Part shown: positions 39,211-48,986 of the stretch, one piece after another
How positions within the stretch are numbered: position 1 is the first letter of the stretch
Layout: the number at the start of each line of letters is the position of its first letter
NCBI RefSeq assembly: GCF_024206475.1
Contig: NZ_JAMBPR010000018.1
Span: forward strand, 62,001 to 126,000
DNA: 64,000 nt
Direction of reading: 5' to 3'
From: Paraburkholderia sp. CNPSo 3274
Lineage (GTDB): Bacteria; Pseudomonadota; Gammaproteobacteria; Burkholderiales; Burkholderiaceae
Program-made: the position numbers and the translations under genes
The notes under the pieces: model-generated
What the model was told of the DNA's origin: nothing
Database searches by the model: none
Seen by the model: the letters and a program-made list of their open reading frames with translations, nothing else

Positions 39211-39896
39211 GTCGCCTCCGTCGCTGCGGCGCCGCTCGATGCTCGGGAGGCCTCGCGCGCTCGCGGTGCGCCGGCCCGCGGCACAGTGCTCGCGCCTTGC
39301 CAGACGAGATGAGCCGCTACGCGAATCGGTTCGCCGTCGGATGCACTCTCGCGTGCAGCGCCAGCCGGCGCGCCGCGCTTGAGTTCGCGCACGCTCACGG
39401 TCTCGACATCGGGCAGCGAGCGCAGCCGTCCGAGCCAGGCCGCAGCCGCCGATTCGTCCGCCGCGCTCGCCTGCAGATCGGCTTCATCGGCGAACTGCGC
39501 GAGCTGCTGCAGGCCGACGCCCGGCGGAACGTCGCTCGCCAAGGCGTCCGCGAGGGCGAAAAAGCGCGCCGTGGCCCGCGCGTGCTGCCGGGCGAGTCGA
39601 TCGCCGACGCGGCGCGCTTCGCTCTCCCGCGTGAGGCGCTGCGCCTCGGCGAGCGGTGCGCGCCACTGCGCCAGCGGCCGTTCCAGCGCCTCGCGCCGAG
39701 CCTCGAGCGCGCTGCATTCGACGCGCTGCCAAAGCACGACACCCAGCGCACACACGCACCCGCCAAGCGCCGCGGCGCCCCATTCGAGCAGGCGCCAGCG
39801 AAGCCGCCTGCGAATGGCGCGCTGCCGCCACGGCAGCAGATTGAATCCGCCGATGGCCCGGCGCGGAAATACGCGCACGGCGCGCGCGAGCGTCAT
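39207..39896 (-). CDS. pilN: Type IV pilus inner-membrane protein PilN
   Basis: PilN of 229 residues carries the PilM-binding motif near the N-terminus (FNLLPWRQRAIRRRL at about 18-32, the INLLPWR consensus), then one transmembrane helix (GAAALGGCVCALGVVLW) and a periplasmic coiled coil and ferredoxin-like domain. The ATG at 39896 overlaps the pilM stop (ATGA). An upstream ATG at 39938 would lie inside pilM. The C-terminal ~30 residues are Ala/Arg-rich and look disordered. It functions in the PilMNOP alignment complex. Confidence 0.92.
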   Translation of the reverse strand: MTLARAVRVFPRRAIGGFNLLPWRQRAIRRRLRWRLLEWGAAALGGCVCALGVVLWQRVECSALEARREALERPLAQWRAPLAEAQRLTRESEARRVGDRLARQHARATARFFALADALASDVPPGVGLQQLAQFADEADLQASAADESAAAAWLGRLRSLPDVETVSVRELKRGAPAGAARESASDGEPIRVAAHLVWQGASTVPRAGAPRAREASRASSGAAATEAT

Positions 39897-40873
39897 TCCG
39901 CCACCCCGCGCAACGCGAGTCCGAACGCCACCGCGCACGCCGGATCATGCAACAGCGTCGCCGCGAGCGGCCACTCGATGTCGGCCAGCGGCCCGCATTC
40001 GAAGGGCAGCACTGGCGCGCCCAGCGCGTCGCCGATGTCGGCCAGCGTGAAGTTCGCGCCGCGCAGCATGGCAAGCTCGCCCGAGACCTGCACGCATCCG
40101 GCCTGCTCACCGTCGACGAGGTCGCGCAGCGCCTCCACGAGATCGGCATGTTCGAGCGCGGGAAAGCGCATGCGCCGGATGACCGAGTCGTCGACGAGCA
40201 ACCAGCCGTGCAAACCTTCCGGGCCGACCCAGATCGCCACCCAGGGTTCATGCGGCGGCAACTCGTACACCGCCGCGTGCCGCATGGCGCGTAACGCGGC
40301 GTGCGCCTCGTCGTCCACGGCGCACAGCGTGATGCCCGCCATTGCCGCGCATTCGATGCGCGCTTCGAGATGCTGCCGCGCCGTCGCCGCGATCGTCACC
40401 TCCGCTTCGTGGCTGCGCGGCGTGGCCGGCAGCACGCTCCAGTCGACCGCCAGTTCGCCGCGCTCCACACCCGCCACGCGCTCCGCCTCAGCCAGCACGA
40501 GCGGCTCAAGCGCCGCGTGAATACCCGACTCGTCCGTCGCGCCCGCCGGCGCAAGATGCGCGAGCGGCACGGTCGAGACGAGCGTCGCGCTCGCGGGCAG
40601 CGCCATGGCACAACGCAGCGACGCCGCGGCGCTCGCGCGCGGCAACTCGCCAAACACGCTGCGAAGCGCCGCGACGATGGCCGCCCGGTCGACGATCTCC
40701 GCGCCTGCGAGCGCCTCACGCGCGAGCGGCGCGCTCGCCAGCCATTCGAGGCGGACCGGCCCGGCCCCGAGAATGCGCCGGCTCAACACCACCAGCGTGA
40801 CCCCGCGCGCGCTTAGATCCACACCCGCGCCAAAGCGGCGCGCACCCAACAACACCGGATTCCCTAAACCCAT
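39893..40873 (-). CDS. pilM: Type IV pilus assembly ATPase-like protein PilM
   Basis: PilM is a cytoplasmic actin-like (FtsA fold) protein that binds the N-terminus of PilN. The 326-residue product starts with a phosphate-1-like strand GAGVDLSARGVTLVVLSRR. It has later actin-fold segments ITLCAVDDEAHAALRAM and VAIWVGPEGLHGWLL, though nucleotide-binding motifs are weaker than in classical PilM. The ATG at 40873 has GGGAGGG upstream at good spacing. It is the first gene of pilM-N-OP-Q and lies divergent to mrcA, 276 bases away, the conserved arrangement in Proteobacteria. Confidence 0.9.
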   Translation of the reverse strand: MGLGNPVLLGARRFGAGVDLSARGVTLVVLSRRILGAGPVRLEWLASAPLAREALAGAEIVDRAAIVAALRSVFGELPRASAAASLRCAMALPASATLVSTVPLAHLAPAGATDESGIHAALEPLVLAEAERVAGVERGELAVDWSVLPATPRSHEAEVTIAATARQHLEARIECAAMAGITLCAVDDEAHAALRAMRHAAVYELPPHEPWVAIWVGPEGLHGWLLVDDSVIRRMRFPALEHADLVEALRDLVDGEQAGCVQVSGELAMLRGANFTLADIGDALGAPVLPFECGPLADIEWPLAATLLHDPACAVAFGLALRGVAE

Positions 40874-41117
40874 CGCATCCCTCCCGTTCGCCCGCGCGCC
40901 GCAAACCGTTCGCAGCGCGTCGATGGAGAAATTGTGCGAAGCGGGGCGGCGCACGAATACTCGGCCGAACGGCCAACGGTCGCCGCAAGCGCTATCCACG
41001 CGCGAGGGGCGCGTCTACAGTGCCAATATCAGCAGAAGCGTCGACAGAAACAGCGGGTTGCGTGCTCGCTTGCGCCGTCCATGTAAGCATCCCGAAAGCC
41101 CGCGAGCGAGCGGCGGC

Positions 41118-41123
41118 TATAAT
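41118..41123 (+). promoter_or_regulatory. -10 element upstream of mrcA
   Basis: A perfect TATAAT lies 26 bases before the mrcA ATG, giving a leader of about 20 bases. The -35 region at 17 bases upstream is poor. Its position between divergent pilM and mrcA supports it as the mrcA promoter. Confidence 0.5.
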
Positions 41124-41149
41124 CGCGGGACCGTTTTTCTGGTGTTCGT

Positions 41150-43594
41150 ATGCAAGATCAGCTTCCTTCGGCCGTACCGCCTTCCACCCCGCCCGAGCCG
41201 CCCCGGCGGCGCAAGCGCCCGTGGTGGGCCACGCTGCTGATCGCCTTTTTCGGCCTCATCTTCGCCGGCGTGGTGTGCGTGGCGCTGGTGCTCGGCTACG
41301 CGCTCGTCGTGGCGACGCCCAACCTGCCGTCGCTCGAGGCGCTCACCGACTATCGTCCGAAGGTGCCGCTGCGCATCTACACGCGCGACCACGTGCTGAT
41401 CGGCGAATTCGGCGAGGAGCGGCGCGACGTCGTCCATTTCAAGGACGTGCCCGACAACCTCAAGAAGGCCATTCTGGCCATCGAAGACGCGCGCTTCTAC
41501 GATCACGGCGGCGTCGATCTCGCCGGCATCGCGCGCGCGGGCTTCGTCGCGCTGACCAATGGCCACGCCACCCAGGGCGCCAGCACGATCACCATGCAGG
41601 TGGCGCGCAACTTCTTCCTTTCGAGCGAAAAGACCTACACGCGCAAGATTTACGAGATGCTGCTCGCCTACAAAATCGAGTCGAAGCTCTCGAAGGATCA
41701 GATTCTCGAGGTGTACATGAATCAGATCTATCTGGGCCAGCGCGCGTATGGCTTCGCGAGCGCCGCGCGCGTGTACTTCGGCAAGGATCTGAAAGACCTC
41801 ACGCTCGCCGAGTGCGCGATGCTGGCCGGGTTGCCCAAGGCGCCGTCGGCCTACAACCCGGTCGTCAATCCGAAGCGGGCGAAGGTGCGCCAGGAGTACA
41901 TTCTCCAGCGCATGCTCGAGCTGCACTACATCACGCAGCAGCAGTACGACGAGGCTGCGGCGCAGCCGCTCGTCGTCAAGGGCGCGGGCAAGGAATTCAG
42001 CGTCCACGCCGAGTACGTCGCGGAAATGGTGCGCCAGATGATGTACGCGCAGTACCACGAAGAGGCGTACACGCGCGGACTGAACGTCGTCACCACCATC
42101 GACTCCGCCGATCAGGACGTCGCCTATCGCGCGCTGCGCAAGGGGCTGATGGACTACGAGCGGCGCCACGGCTACCGCGGGCCCGAGGCGTTCATCGACC
42201 TGCCCACGGACAGCGACGAGCGCGAGCAGGCCATCGACGACGCGCTCGTCGAGCACCCCGACAACGGCGAACTCGTGGCGGCAGTGGTGACGGCGGCGAG
42301 CCCGAAGGAAGTGAAAGCCACCCTCATGGACGGCAACACCACGAGCATCACCGGCGACGGGCTGCGCTTCGCGCAGTTCGCGCTCTCCGCGCGCGCGCAG
42401 CCGTCGCAGAAAATCCGGCCGGGCGCGATCATCCGCATCGCGCGCAACAACGCGGGCGAGTGGTCGATCACGCAGCTGCCGCAAATCGAAGGCGCGTTCA
42501 TCTCGATCGTGCCGCAGGACGGCGCGATCCGCGCGCTCGTGGGCGGCTTCGACTTCAACAAGAACAAGTTCAACCACGCCACCCAGGCGTGGCGTCAGCC
42601 GGGTTCGAGCTTCAAGCCGTTCATCTACTCGGCGTCGCTCGACAAGGGGCTCGGGCCGGCGACCGTCATCAACGACGCGCCGCTCTTCTTCAGCGCCGCC
42701 GAAACGGGCGGCCAGCCATGGGAGCCGAAGAACTACGGCGGCGGCTTCGACGGCCCCATGAGCATGCGTACGGCGCTCATGAAGTCGAAGAACCTCGTGT
42801 CGATCCGTATCCTCAACCACATCGGCACGAAGTACGCGCAGCAGTACATCACGCACTTCGGCTTCGACGCCGACCGGCATCCCGCCTACCTGCCGATGGC
42901 GCTCGGCGCGGGTCTCGTCACGCCGTTGCAGATGGCCGCCGGCTACTCGGTGTTCGCCAACGGCGGGTATCGCGTGAATCCGTATCTGATCGCCGAGGTC
43001 ACCGACCAGCGCGGCATGGTGGTCGCCCAGGCACAGCCGCTCGTGGCCGAGCAGAACGCGCCGCGCGCCATCGACCCGCGTAACGCGTACATCATGAACA
43101 GCCTCTTGCAGAGCGTCGCGCAGCGCGGCACGGGCGCAAAGTCGAACGTCCTCAAGCGCACCGACCTGGGCGGCAAGACCGGCACGACCAACGACTCGCG
43201 CGACGCGTGGTTCGCGGGCTTTCAGCACACGCTGGCCGCGATCGCGTGGATCGGCTACGACAACCCGCGCAGCCTCGGCGACAAGGAAACGGGCGGCGGT
43301 CTCGCGCTGCCGGTCTGGATCGACTACATGCAGAAGGCGCTCAACGGCGTGCCCGAGTACAAGATGGCGATGCCAGACGGCATCGTCACGCTCGGCGACG
43401 AGCTCTACTACGCCGACGCCACGCCGGGCCACGGCTTCGTCTCGACGGTGGGCATCAGCCAGGCGGCGCTCGAAGCGTCGGCTAGCGGCGCATCGGGCGC
43501 GGGCGACGCTGACAATCAGGGCGCCGCGCCAACGCCCGAGCACGTGAATGCGAAGGAGAAGGAAGACATCATGAATCTGTTCCGCGGGCACTGA
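41150..43594 (+). CDS. mrcA: Penicillin-binding protein 1A, bifunctional glycosyltransferase/transpeptidase
   Basis: This 814-residue class A PBP builds and cross-links peptidoglycan. It has a Pro/Arg-rich cytoplasmic start, one transmembrane helix at ~25-53, a GT51 domain with catalytic E112 in IEDARFYDHGGVD and the QGASTITMQVARN motif, an OB-like insertion, and a transpeptidase domain. The transpeptidase has SxxK S486-K489 in GSSFKP, SKN in KSKNLVS, and KTG 676-678 in GGKTGTTND. The Gly/Ala-rich C-terminal tail ends EDIMNLFRGH. A strong terminator follows. The neighbourhood with pilM is conserved in Proteobacteria. Confidence 0.96.
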   Translation: MQDQLPSAVPPSTPPEPPRRRKRPWWATLLIAFFGLIFAGVVCVALVLGYALVVATPNLPSLEALTDYRPKVPLRIYTRDHVLIGEFGEERRDVVHFKDVPDNLKKAILAIEDARFYDHGGVDLAGIARAGFVALTNGHATQGASTITMQVARNFFLSSEKTYTRKIYEMLLAYKIESKLSKDQILEVYMNQIYLGQRAYGFASAARVYFGKDLKDLTLAECAMLAGLPKAPSAYNPVVNPKRAKVRQEYILQRMLELHYITQQQYDEAAAQPLVVKGAGKEFSVHAEYVAEMVRQMMYAQYHEEAYTRGLNVVTTIDSADQDVAYRALRKGLMDYERRHGYRGPEAFIDLPTDSDEREQAIDDALVEHPDNGELVAAVVTAASPKEVKATLMDGNTTSITGDGLRFAQFALSARAQPSQKIRPGAIIRIARNNAGEWSITQLPQIEGAFISIVPQDGAIRALVGGFDFNKNKFNHATQAWRQPGSSFKPFIYSASLDKGLGPATVINDAPLFFSAAETGGQPWEPKNYGGGFDGPMSMRTALMKSKNLVSIRILNHIGTKYAQQYITHFGFDADRHPAYLPMALGAGLVTPLQMAAGYSVFANGGYRVNPYLIAEVTDQRGMVVAQAQPLVAEQNAPRAIDPRNAYIMNSLLQSVAQRGTGAKSNVLKRTDLGGKTGTTNDSRDAWFAGFQHTLAAIAWIGYDNPRSLGDKETGGGLALPVWIDYMQKALNGVPEYKMAMPDGIVTLGDELYYADATPGHGFVSTVGISQAALEASASGASGAGDADNQGAAPTPEHVNAKEKEDIMNLFRGH

Positions 43595-43619
43595 GGCTCG
43601 CCGCAACGGTGGCAATGAA

Positions 43620-43653
43620 AAACGGGCGCCAGTTTTTCAACTGGCGCCCGTTT
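43620..43653. terminator. Bidirectional terminator between mrcA and cyaY
   Basis: A perfect 15-base stem (AAACGGGCGCCAGTT and its complement) with a TTTC loop has T-rich ends on both strands. It serves the convergent mrcA and cyaY genes. Confidence 0.9.
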
Positions 43654-43678
43654 CCTTTACGAACTCACGCTTGCGCGT

Positions 43679-43996
43679 TCACGGCTCGAACCGCACCGGC
43701 TCACCCGCCTGCTCCGTTGCATAGGCCGTGAGCGCCGAGAAGAATTCGGTTCCCGAGCGCGTGTCGCGCCATGCGCCGTCGATGAAGCGATAGTGGAAAC
43801 CGCCTGCCTTCGCCGCGATCCAGATTTCGCGCATCGGCGGCTGCAAATTCACGATGATCTTCGTGCGATTCTCGAATTCGAGCGTCAGAACGTTGCCGCT
43901 GCGCTCCAGTTCGATGTCCGCTTCGGCCTCGTCCACGGCCCGCTCCACGGCCGCCAGCACGGCCTCCGCGAGGCTCAGGTAGTCATTGTCTGGCAT
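43679..43996 (-). CDS. cyaY: Frataxin-like iron-sulfur assembly protein CyaY
   Basis: CyaY, 105 residues, is the bacterial frataxin that binds iron and modulates IscS during iron-sulfur cluster assembly. The acidic helix [20 protein letters not shown] gives the iron-binding ridge. The beta-sheet signature [20 protein letters not shown] is intact, followed by GGFHYRF and [12 protein letters not shown] use the ATG at 43996, which has GGAG at 6-base spacing; a GTG four codons upstream is less likely. It is divergent from lptM, as cyaY and yifL are in E. coli. Confidence 0.95.
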   Translation of the reverse strand: MPDNDYLSLAEAVLAAVERAVDEAEADIELERSGNVLTLEFENRTKIIVNLQPPMREIWIAAKAGGFHYRFIDGAWRDTRSGTEFFSALTAYATEQAGEPVRFEP

Positions 43997-44031
43997 GCTA
44001 AACTCCACCGGTTATTCATTCAGGGACAATT

Positions 44032-44391
44032 ATGCGTGTCATTTCCCGGACGCGCGCAGCGGCCCCCAGCGCATGGACGCCCCGCGCGATTCTAGCGGCT
44101 TTTGCGATCAGCGCCGTCGCGCTCGCAGGCTGCGGCCAGCGCGGCGCGCTCTATATGCCCAACGTGCCGCCGCTTCCGCCCAAGCCCAATTTCGAAACCG
44201 CGCAGCCGGAAACCGGCGCGACGCCTGCAACCGCGCCCGCGAGTGCTCCCGAGTCGGCTTCGGCACCGGTCGGCACGATTCCGGACACCTCCGGCACGCC
44301 GCTCTCGTTGTCCCCGGACACCGAACTCAGCACGACACCCGCGACCACCGGCAGCCCGCAACCGGCTTCCGACGCCACGCCAACCCAGTAA
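44032..44391 (+). CDS. lptM: LPS-assembly-associated lipoprotein LptM (YifL-like)
   Basis: This 119-residue lipoprotein has a lipobox ALAGC with lipidated Cys34 and the diagnostic CGQRGALYMP that follows in LptM/YifL proteins, which help the LptD-LptE translocon mature. The remaining ~75 residues are Pro/Thr/Ser/Ala-rich and probably disordered, longer than in E. coli YifL. lysA starts 9 bases downstream, so both are co-transcribed. The divergent cyaY start is only 35 bases away, meaning the two promoters must overlap or lie within the genes. Confidence 0.9.
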   Translation: MRVISRTRAAAPSAWTPRAILAAFAISAVALAGCGQRGALYMPNVPPLPPKPNFETAQPETGATPATAPASAPESASAPVGTIPDTSGTPLSLSPDTELSTTPATTGSPQPASDATPTQ

Positions 44392-44400
44392 AACGCTCGC

Positions 44401-45672
44401 ATGACCCAGTCCGCTTTTCACCGCGATAACGGCACGCTCTTCGTAGAAGGCGTCTCGGCCGCAGATCTCGCCGCACAGTACGGCACGCCGCTCTATGTAT
44501 ATTCGCGCGCGGCGCTCACCGCCGCATGGCACGCCTACGCCGACGCCTGCGCCGGCCGCCGCGCCAAGGTGCACGTCGCGGTCAAGGCGAACAGCAACCT
44601 CGCCGTGCTCAACGTGTTCGCGCGCGAAGGCGCGGGCTTCGACATCGTTTCGGCAGGCGAGCTCGCCCGCGTGCTCGCCGCAGGCGGTAAAGCGCAGGAC
44701 GTGGTGTTCTCGGGCGTCGGCAAGACCGCCGGCGAAATGCGCGAGGCGCTCGAAGCGGGCGTGAAGTGCTTCAACGTCGAATCGATTCCCGAACTCGACC
44801 GCCTCAACGACGTGGCGGGCAAGCTCGGCAAGAAGGCACCGGTTTCGCTGCGCGTGAACCCGGACGTCGATCCGAAAACGCATCCGTACATTTCCACCGG
44901 CCTGAAGGCGAACAAGTTCGGCGTGGCATTCGAGCAAGCGCGCGCGACCTATCGCGCCGCCGCGGCCATGGCACATCTGGACGTGGTCGGCATCGACTGC
45001 CACATCGGCTCGCAGATCACCGAAATCGCGCCGTATCTCGACGCCATCGACAAGCTGCTCGAACTCGTCGACCAGATCGAAGCCGACGGCGTGAGCATCC
45101 GCCACATCGACGTGGGCGGCGGCCTCGGCATCACCTACGACGACGAAACGCCGCCCGACATCGGCGAGTTCGTGCGCACGGTGCTCGACCGCATCGAGGC
45201 GTATGGCGCGAAAACGGGCAAGACGCGCGAGGTGTACTTCGAGCCGGGCCGCTCGCTCGTGGGCAATGCGGGCATCCTGCTCACCACGGTCGAGTTCCTG
45301 AAGCCGGGCTCGGAAAAGAACTTCGCGATCGTCGACGCCGCCATGAACGACCTCGCCCGTCCCGCCATGTACGACGCGTATCACGCGATGGAGCCGGTCG
45401 TTGCGCGCCAGTCGCCGCCGCAAACATACGACGTGGTCGGCCCGGTGTGCGAAAGCGGCGACTGGCTGGGCCGCGCACGCTCGCTCGCGATCGAACCGGG
45501 CGACGTGCTCGCGATCCGCTCCGCGGGCGCATACGGCTTCGTGATGAGCTCGAACTACAACACGCGTGCACGCGCAGCCGAGGTGATGGTCGACGGCAAG
45601 CGCGTGCATCTCGCGCGCGAGCGCGAAAACGTGGCGCAGTTGTTCGCGAGCGAGCGCGTGCTGCCGGACTGA
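44401..45672 (+). CDS. lysA: Diaminopimelate decarboxylase LysA
   Basis: LysA decarboxylates meso-diaminopimelate to L-lysine, the last step of that pathway. This 423-residue fold III PLP enzyme has the Schiff-base lysine K62 in HVAVKANSN, the HIGSQ motif near 201-205, the glycine-rich phosphate loop DVGGGLGITY near 238-247, EPGRSLVGNAG, and the active-site CESGDWLG near 352-359. It follows lptM after 9 bases. A strong bidirectional terminator comes right after the stop. Confidence 0.97.
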   Translation: MTQSAFHRDNGTLFVEGVSAADLAAQYGTPLYVYSRAALTAAWHAYADACAGRRAKVHVAVKANSNLAVLNVFAREGAGFDIVSAGELARVLAAGGKAQDVVFSGVGKTAGEMREALEAGVKCFNVESIPELDRLNDVAGKLGKKAPVSLRVNPDVDPKTHPYISTGLKANKFGVAFEQARATYRAAAAMAHLDVVGIDCHIGSQITEIAPYLDAIDKLLELVDQIEADGVSIRHIDVGGGLGITYDDETPPDIGEFVRTVLDRIEAYGAKTGKTREVYFEPGRSLVGNAGILLTTVEFLKPGSEKNFAIVDAAMNDLARPAMYDAYHAMEPVVARQSPPQTYDVVGPVCESGDWLGRARSLAIEPGDVLAIRSAGAYGFVMSSNYNTRARAAEVMVDGKRVHLARERENVAQLFASERVLPD

Positions 45673-45696
45673 GTGTTTCGTCCGCTCGCCCATGTA

Positions 45697-45724
45697 AAAA
45701 AGCGACGCCACGGCGTCGCTTTTT
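45697..45724. terminator. Bidirectional terminator between lysA and msrQ
   Basis: Thirteen-base perfect arms (AAAAAGCGACGCC and complement) with an AC loop. A/T runs at both ends let it act for lysA and for the convergent msrPQ pair. Confidence 0.9.
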
Positions 45725-45749
45725 ATTTGCCTTCCTGCGCGCGCTGCAC

Positions 45750-46463
45750 CTACGCGGCGCCCGCGCCCGAGCGCGAGGCACGCCATCGCGCAAGCAGCCA
45801 CACGGCCACGCGCCAACCGAGCAGCGCCAGCATGATCGCACCGTAGAGCTTGGGCAGCACGAGGTCGTGCTTGCCCGCCTTCATCCACCAGAAGTGCAGG
45901 ATCGCCAGCACGCCGATCGCGTAGATGAGCCGATGCAGCGTCTGCCACCGGCGTCCGAGCCGGCGCGCCATCGCGCGCGTGGACGTCACGGCGAGCGGAA
46001 TCAGCAGCACGAACGCCGCGAAACCCACCGTGATGAACGGCCGCTTGCCCACGTCCTTGAACATCGCCGCGACGTCGAACCACTTGTCGAACCAGATGTA
46101 GGTCGTGAAGTGCAGCATCGCGTAGAAAAACGCGAACAGGCCCAGCATGCGCCGAAAGCGGATCAGCGTATTCCAGCCCGTGAGCCGTCGCAGCGGCGTG
46201 ACCGCAAGCGTGATGCAGAGGAACACCAGCGTCCACAGGCCCGTGGACCGCGTGATGAACTCGATCGGATTCGCACCGAGCCCGTCTGTGAAGCCGAACA
46301 GCACGAGGCGCGCGAGCGGATACAACGCCGCGACGAACACCGCCGCCTTCGCCCACGGCAGCCAGCGCGGGCCCGTCACGCTTGCCACCCCCGCCTTTCG
46401 CGCAGGACGCGCCTGGCCCGCCCCCACGCGCGCGGCGGCCTGCGGTGTCGTCGTCGATTCCAT
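45750..46463 (-). CDS. msrQ: Haem-binding membrane subunit MsrQ of the periplasmic methionine sulfoxide reductase
   Basis: MsrQ passes electrons from the quinone pool (or a flavin reductase) to MsrP. The ~237-residue membrane protein has six hydrophobic segments of the ferric-reductase-like type. Histidines likely to bind haem lie in YAMLHFTTYIWF, WQTLHRLIY and LAILHFWWMK. The ATG at 46463 has GGAG 6 bases upstream; TTG/ATG alternatives lie at 46478 and 46475. It begins 24 bases after msrP. The Ala/Arg-rich N-terminal ~35 residues precede the first helix. Confidence 0.92.
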   Translation of the reverse strand: MESTTTPQAAARVGAGQARPARKAGVASVTGPRWLPWAKAAVFVAALYPLARLVLFGFTDGLGANPIEFITRSTGLWTLVFLCITLAVTPLRRLTGWNTLIRFRRMLGLFAFFYAMLHFTTYIWFDKWFDVAAMFKDVGKRPFITVGFAAFVLLIPLAVTSTRAMARRLGRRWQTLHRLIYAIGVLAILHFWWMKAGKHDLVLPKLYGAIMLALLGWRVAVWLLARWRASRSGAGAA

Positions 46464-46487
46464 CTCTCGCTCCATCAAGCTCGTCGC

Positions 46488-47489
46488 TCAGAAGTTCTTG
46501 CGCAGATCCATGCCCTGATACATCGACGCCACGAGGTCGCCGTAGCCGTTGTACATGAGCGTCTTGCGCTTGGGCTGGAAGAAGCCGTCCTCGCCGATGC
46601 GCCGCTCCGTGGCCTGGCTCCAGCGCGGGTGATCGACGTTCGGATTCACGTTCGAATAAAAGCCGTACTCGCTCGGTGCGTACTTGTTCCAGCTCGTGGG
46701 CGGCTGGTTCGCGACGAAGCGGATCTTCACCAGCGACTTCGCGCTCTTGAAGCCGTACTTCCACGGCACGATCACGCGCACGGGCGCGCCGTTCTGGTTC
46801 GGCAGCACCTGGCCGTAGAGGCCCACCGTGAGCAGCGTGAGCGGATTCATCGCTTCGTTCATGCGCAGGCCTTCGGAATACGGCCAGTCGAGAATCGGCT
46901 CGGCGAGGCCCGGCATCTGCGAGGGGTCGGCGAGCGTGATGAACTGCACATAGCGCGCGTTGCCCGTGGGCTGCGCGCGGCGGATCAGTTCGGAAAGCGA
47001 AACACCGATCCACGGCACGACAATCGACCAGCCCTCCACGCAACGATGCCGGTACACGCGCTCTTCGAGCGGCGCGAGCTTGAGGATCTCGTCGATGTCA
47101 TAGACCTTCGGGTTCTTCACCTCGCCCTCGACGCTCAGCTTCCACGGACGCGGCCGCAGCGTGTGCGCGTTTTGAGCCGGATCGCCCTTGTCGGTGCCGA
47201 ATTCGTAGAAGTTGTTATAGGTCGTGATGTCCTTGTAGGGCGTGACCTTGTCGAGCGCGACGAATTTCGTGTTCGTCTGCGCGGCGAGCTTCTGCGCCTT
47301 CGGATCGCCGGGGGCGTATTCCGCAAACGCATCTCTCGCGCCGAACGGCCCCGCGATGCCGCCGAGCGCGAGCGCGCCCGCGGCCCGCAGAATGCGCCGA
47401 CGCTGTTCGTACACCGTTTGCGGCGTGATTTCGCTCGCGGGGATGTCGTCGCCGTTGAGCAAGATCCTGCTGCTCCGCTTGATCCACAT
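46488..47489 (-). CDS. msrP: Molybdopterin-dependent methionine sulfoxide reductase MsrP (catalytic subunit)
   Basis: MsrP reduces oxidised methionines of periplasmic proteins. The 333-residue precursor has a twin-arginine signal ([15 protein letters not shown] at 30-44), so it is exported folded by Tat. The molybdenum-binding Cys150 lies in RHRCVEGWS, followed by [12 protein letters not shown] and [17 protein letters not shown], typical of the sulfite oxidase fold. The ATG at 47489 has AGGAG upstream; the longer frame begins with unconserved sequence. It forms a pair with msrQ. Confidence 0.95.
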   Translation of the reverse strand: MWIKRSSRILLNGDDIPASEITPQTVYEQRRRILRAAGALALGGIAGPFGARDAFAEYAPGDPKAQKLAAQTNTKFVALDKVTPYKDITTYNNFYEFGTDKGDPAQNAHTLRPRPWKLSVEGEVKNPKVYDIDEILKLAPLEERVYRHRCVEGWSIVVPWIGVSLSELIRRAQPTGNARYVQFITLADPSQMPGLAEPILDWPYSEGLRMNEAMNPLTLLTVGLYGQVLPNQNGAPVRVIVPWKYGFKSAKSLVKIRFVANQPPTSWNKYAPSEYGFYSNVNPNVDHPRWSQATERRIGEDGFFQPKRKTLMYNGYGDLVASMYQGMDLRKNF

Positions 47490-47635
47490 ATCGCTGCTCC
47501 TGCTACTTGCGTGGCGTGCGCCGCCAGCACATTGATCGTATCTCGACCCGCCCTGCCGCGCTGTGCACGACGTGGATCGACTGGATGACCTCAAGCGGGC
47601 AAACGCGCAATTCGCAGAAAACTTCCCGGCGGACC

Positions 47636-47671
47636 AAAAAAAACCGTCGGAGCGCGAGGCATCCGACGGTT
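47636..47671 (-). terminator. Intrinsic terminator after ccsB
   Basis: Ten-base perfect arms (AACCGTCGGA and complement) are followed on the minus strand by eight T. It closes the cytochrome c maturation transcript just before msrP. Confidence 0.9.
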
Positions 47672-47695
47672 AGTTCGTCTTGCAGGCTGATTCGG

Positions 47696-48940
47696 TTACA
47701 GCTTGCCGTAACTGTGCAGGCCCGACAGGAACATGTTCACGCCAAGAAACGCGAAGGTCGTGACGAGCAGACCCGTGAGCGCCCACCAGGCCGCCACGCC
47801 GCCTCGCAGGCCCTTCATGAGGCGCATGTGCAGCCAGGCCGCGTAGTTGAGCCACACGATCAGCGCCCAGGTTTCCTTCGGGTCCCAGCTCCAGTAGCCG
47901 CCCCAGGCCTGCGCCGCCCACAATGCGCCGAGGATGGTCGCAATGGTGAAGAACGCGAAACCCACGGCGATCGACTTGTACATGACGTCGTCGAGCACCT
48001 CGAGCGCGGGCAGGCGGTCCGCCAGTACGCCCCGCTCCTTCATGATGTACGCCACGCCCACCATGGCCGAAAGCGCGAAGCTGCCGTAGCCGATGAAGTT
48101 CGCCGGCACGTGGATCTTCATCCACCAGCTCTGCAGCGCGGGCACGAGCGGCTGGATCTGCTGCGCGTCGCGCGAGATCGAGTACCACATCAGAAAGCCC
48201 ACGGCCGCGCTGATCACCAGCAGCACGAACGCGCCGAGCGCACGCGTGTTGTAGTGCTTTTCGTAATACAGATAGAAGAGCGCGGTGATGAGGCTGAACA
48301 GCACGAATACTTCGTAGAGGTTCGAGATGGGAATGTGCCCGACGTCCGCGCCGATGAGGTAGGACTCGTACCAGCGCACCATCAGGCCGACAAAACCCAT
48401 GAGCACCGCCGCCCACGTGAGCTTCGAGCCGATCGAGCCGCCCGAGGGCGAGCGCGAGAGCAGGCCGATCCAGTAGAACAGCGTGGCGAGCACGAACAGC
48501 GCGCTCATCCACAGAATGGCCGACTGGCTGGAGAGGAAATACTTGAGGAAGAACGCCTGGTCCGCGCGCGCGAGGTCGCCCTGGTAGATCTGGAGCGCGA
48601 AAAGCGCGAGCACCGCGATACCGGCCATGAGCAGCCGCGCCGGCTTCCAGCGCCAGCCCAGTACGACGAGGGCCGGCGTCGTGCCGCAGAGCACCAGCTT
48701 GTCGTAGTAGTTCATGTGCGCGTGGTAGCGCGAGAGCGCGAAGCCCGCGCCCGCCACGAGCGCCAGCGCGAACAGCCAGTCCACCACCGTCAGGCGGCGC
48801 AGCAAGGGGCGTTCGTCGAACAGGGCGTCGGCGAGGAGATCGCGCTCGCTCGCGGCGCCGTGCGCCACAGCGGCATTGGCCACCAGCGCACGTTCGGCGC
48901 GGCGGGCCTTCGCGGAGGAGGAAACCTGAGACAAGTCCAT
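47696..48940 (-). CDS. ccsB: System II cytochrome c biogenesis protein CcsB/CcsA (haem-handling)
   Basis: This membrane protein of 414 residues belongs to the ResC/CcsA family. It exports haem and, with ResB, ligates it to apocytochromes c. The tryptophan-rich WWD-type motif is WGGYWSWDPKETWALIVW near 336-353. Flanking histidines lie in IHVPANF and WLHMRLMKG. About eight hydrophobic segments follow a soluble ~45-residue N-terminus. It starts 46 bases after resB. System II maturation is usual in betaproteobacteria of this family. Confidence 0.94.
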   Translation of the reverse strand: MDLSQVSSSAKARRAERALVANAAVAHGAASERDLLADALFDERPLLRRLTVVDWLFALALVAGAGFALSRYHAHMNYYDKLVLCGTTPALVVLGWRWKPARLLMAGIAVLALFALQIYQGDLARADQAFFLKYFLSSQSAILWMSALFVLATLFYWIGLLSRSPSGGSIGSKLTWAAVLMGFVGLMVRWYESYLIGADVGHIPISNLYEVFVLFSLITALFYLYYEKHYNTRALGAFVLLVISAAVGFLMWYSISRDAQQIQPLVPALQSWWMKIHVPANFIGYGSFALSAMVGVAYIMKERGVLADRLPALEVLDDVMYKSIAVGFAFFTIATILGALWAAQAWGGYWSWDPKETWALIVWLNYAAWLHMRLMKGLRGGVAAWWALTGLLVTTFAFLGVNMFLSGLHSYGKL

Positions 48941-48986
48941 GGGCTTACCGATGTTGATCGTGAGTGGCTGTAATCACGTGCTTGAA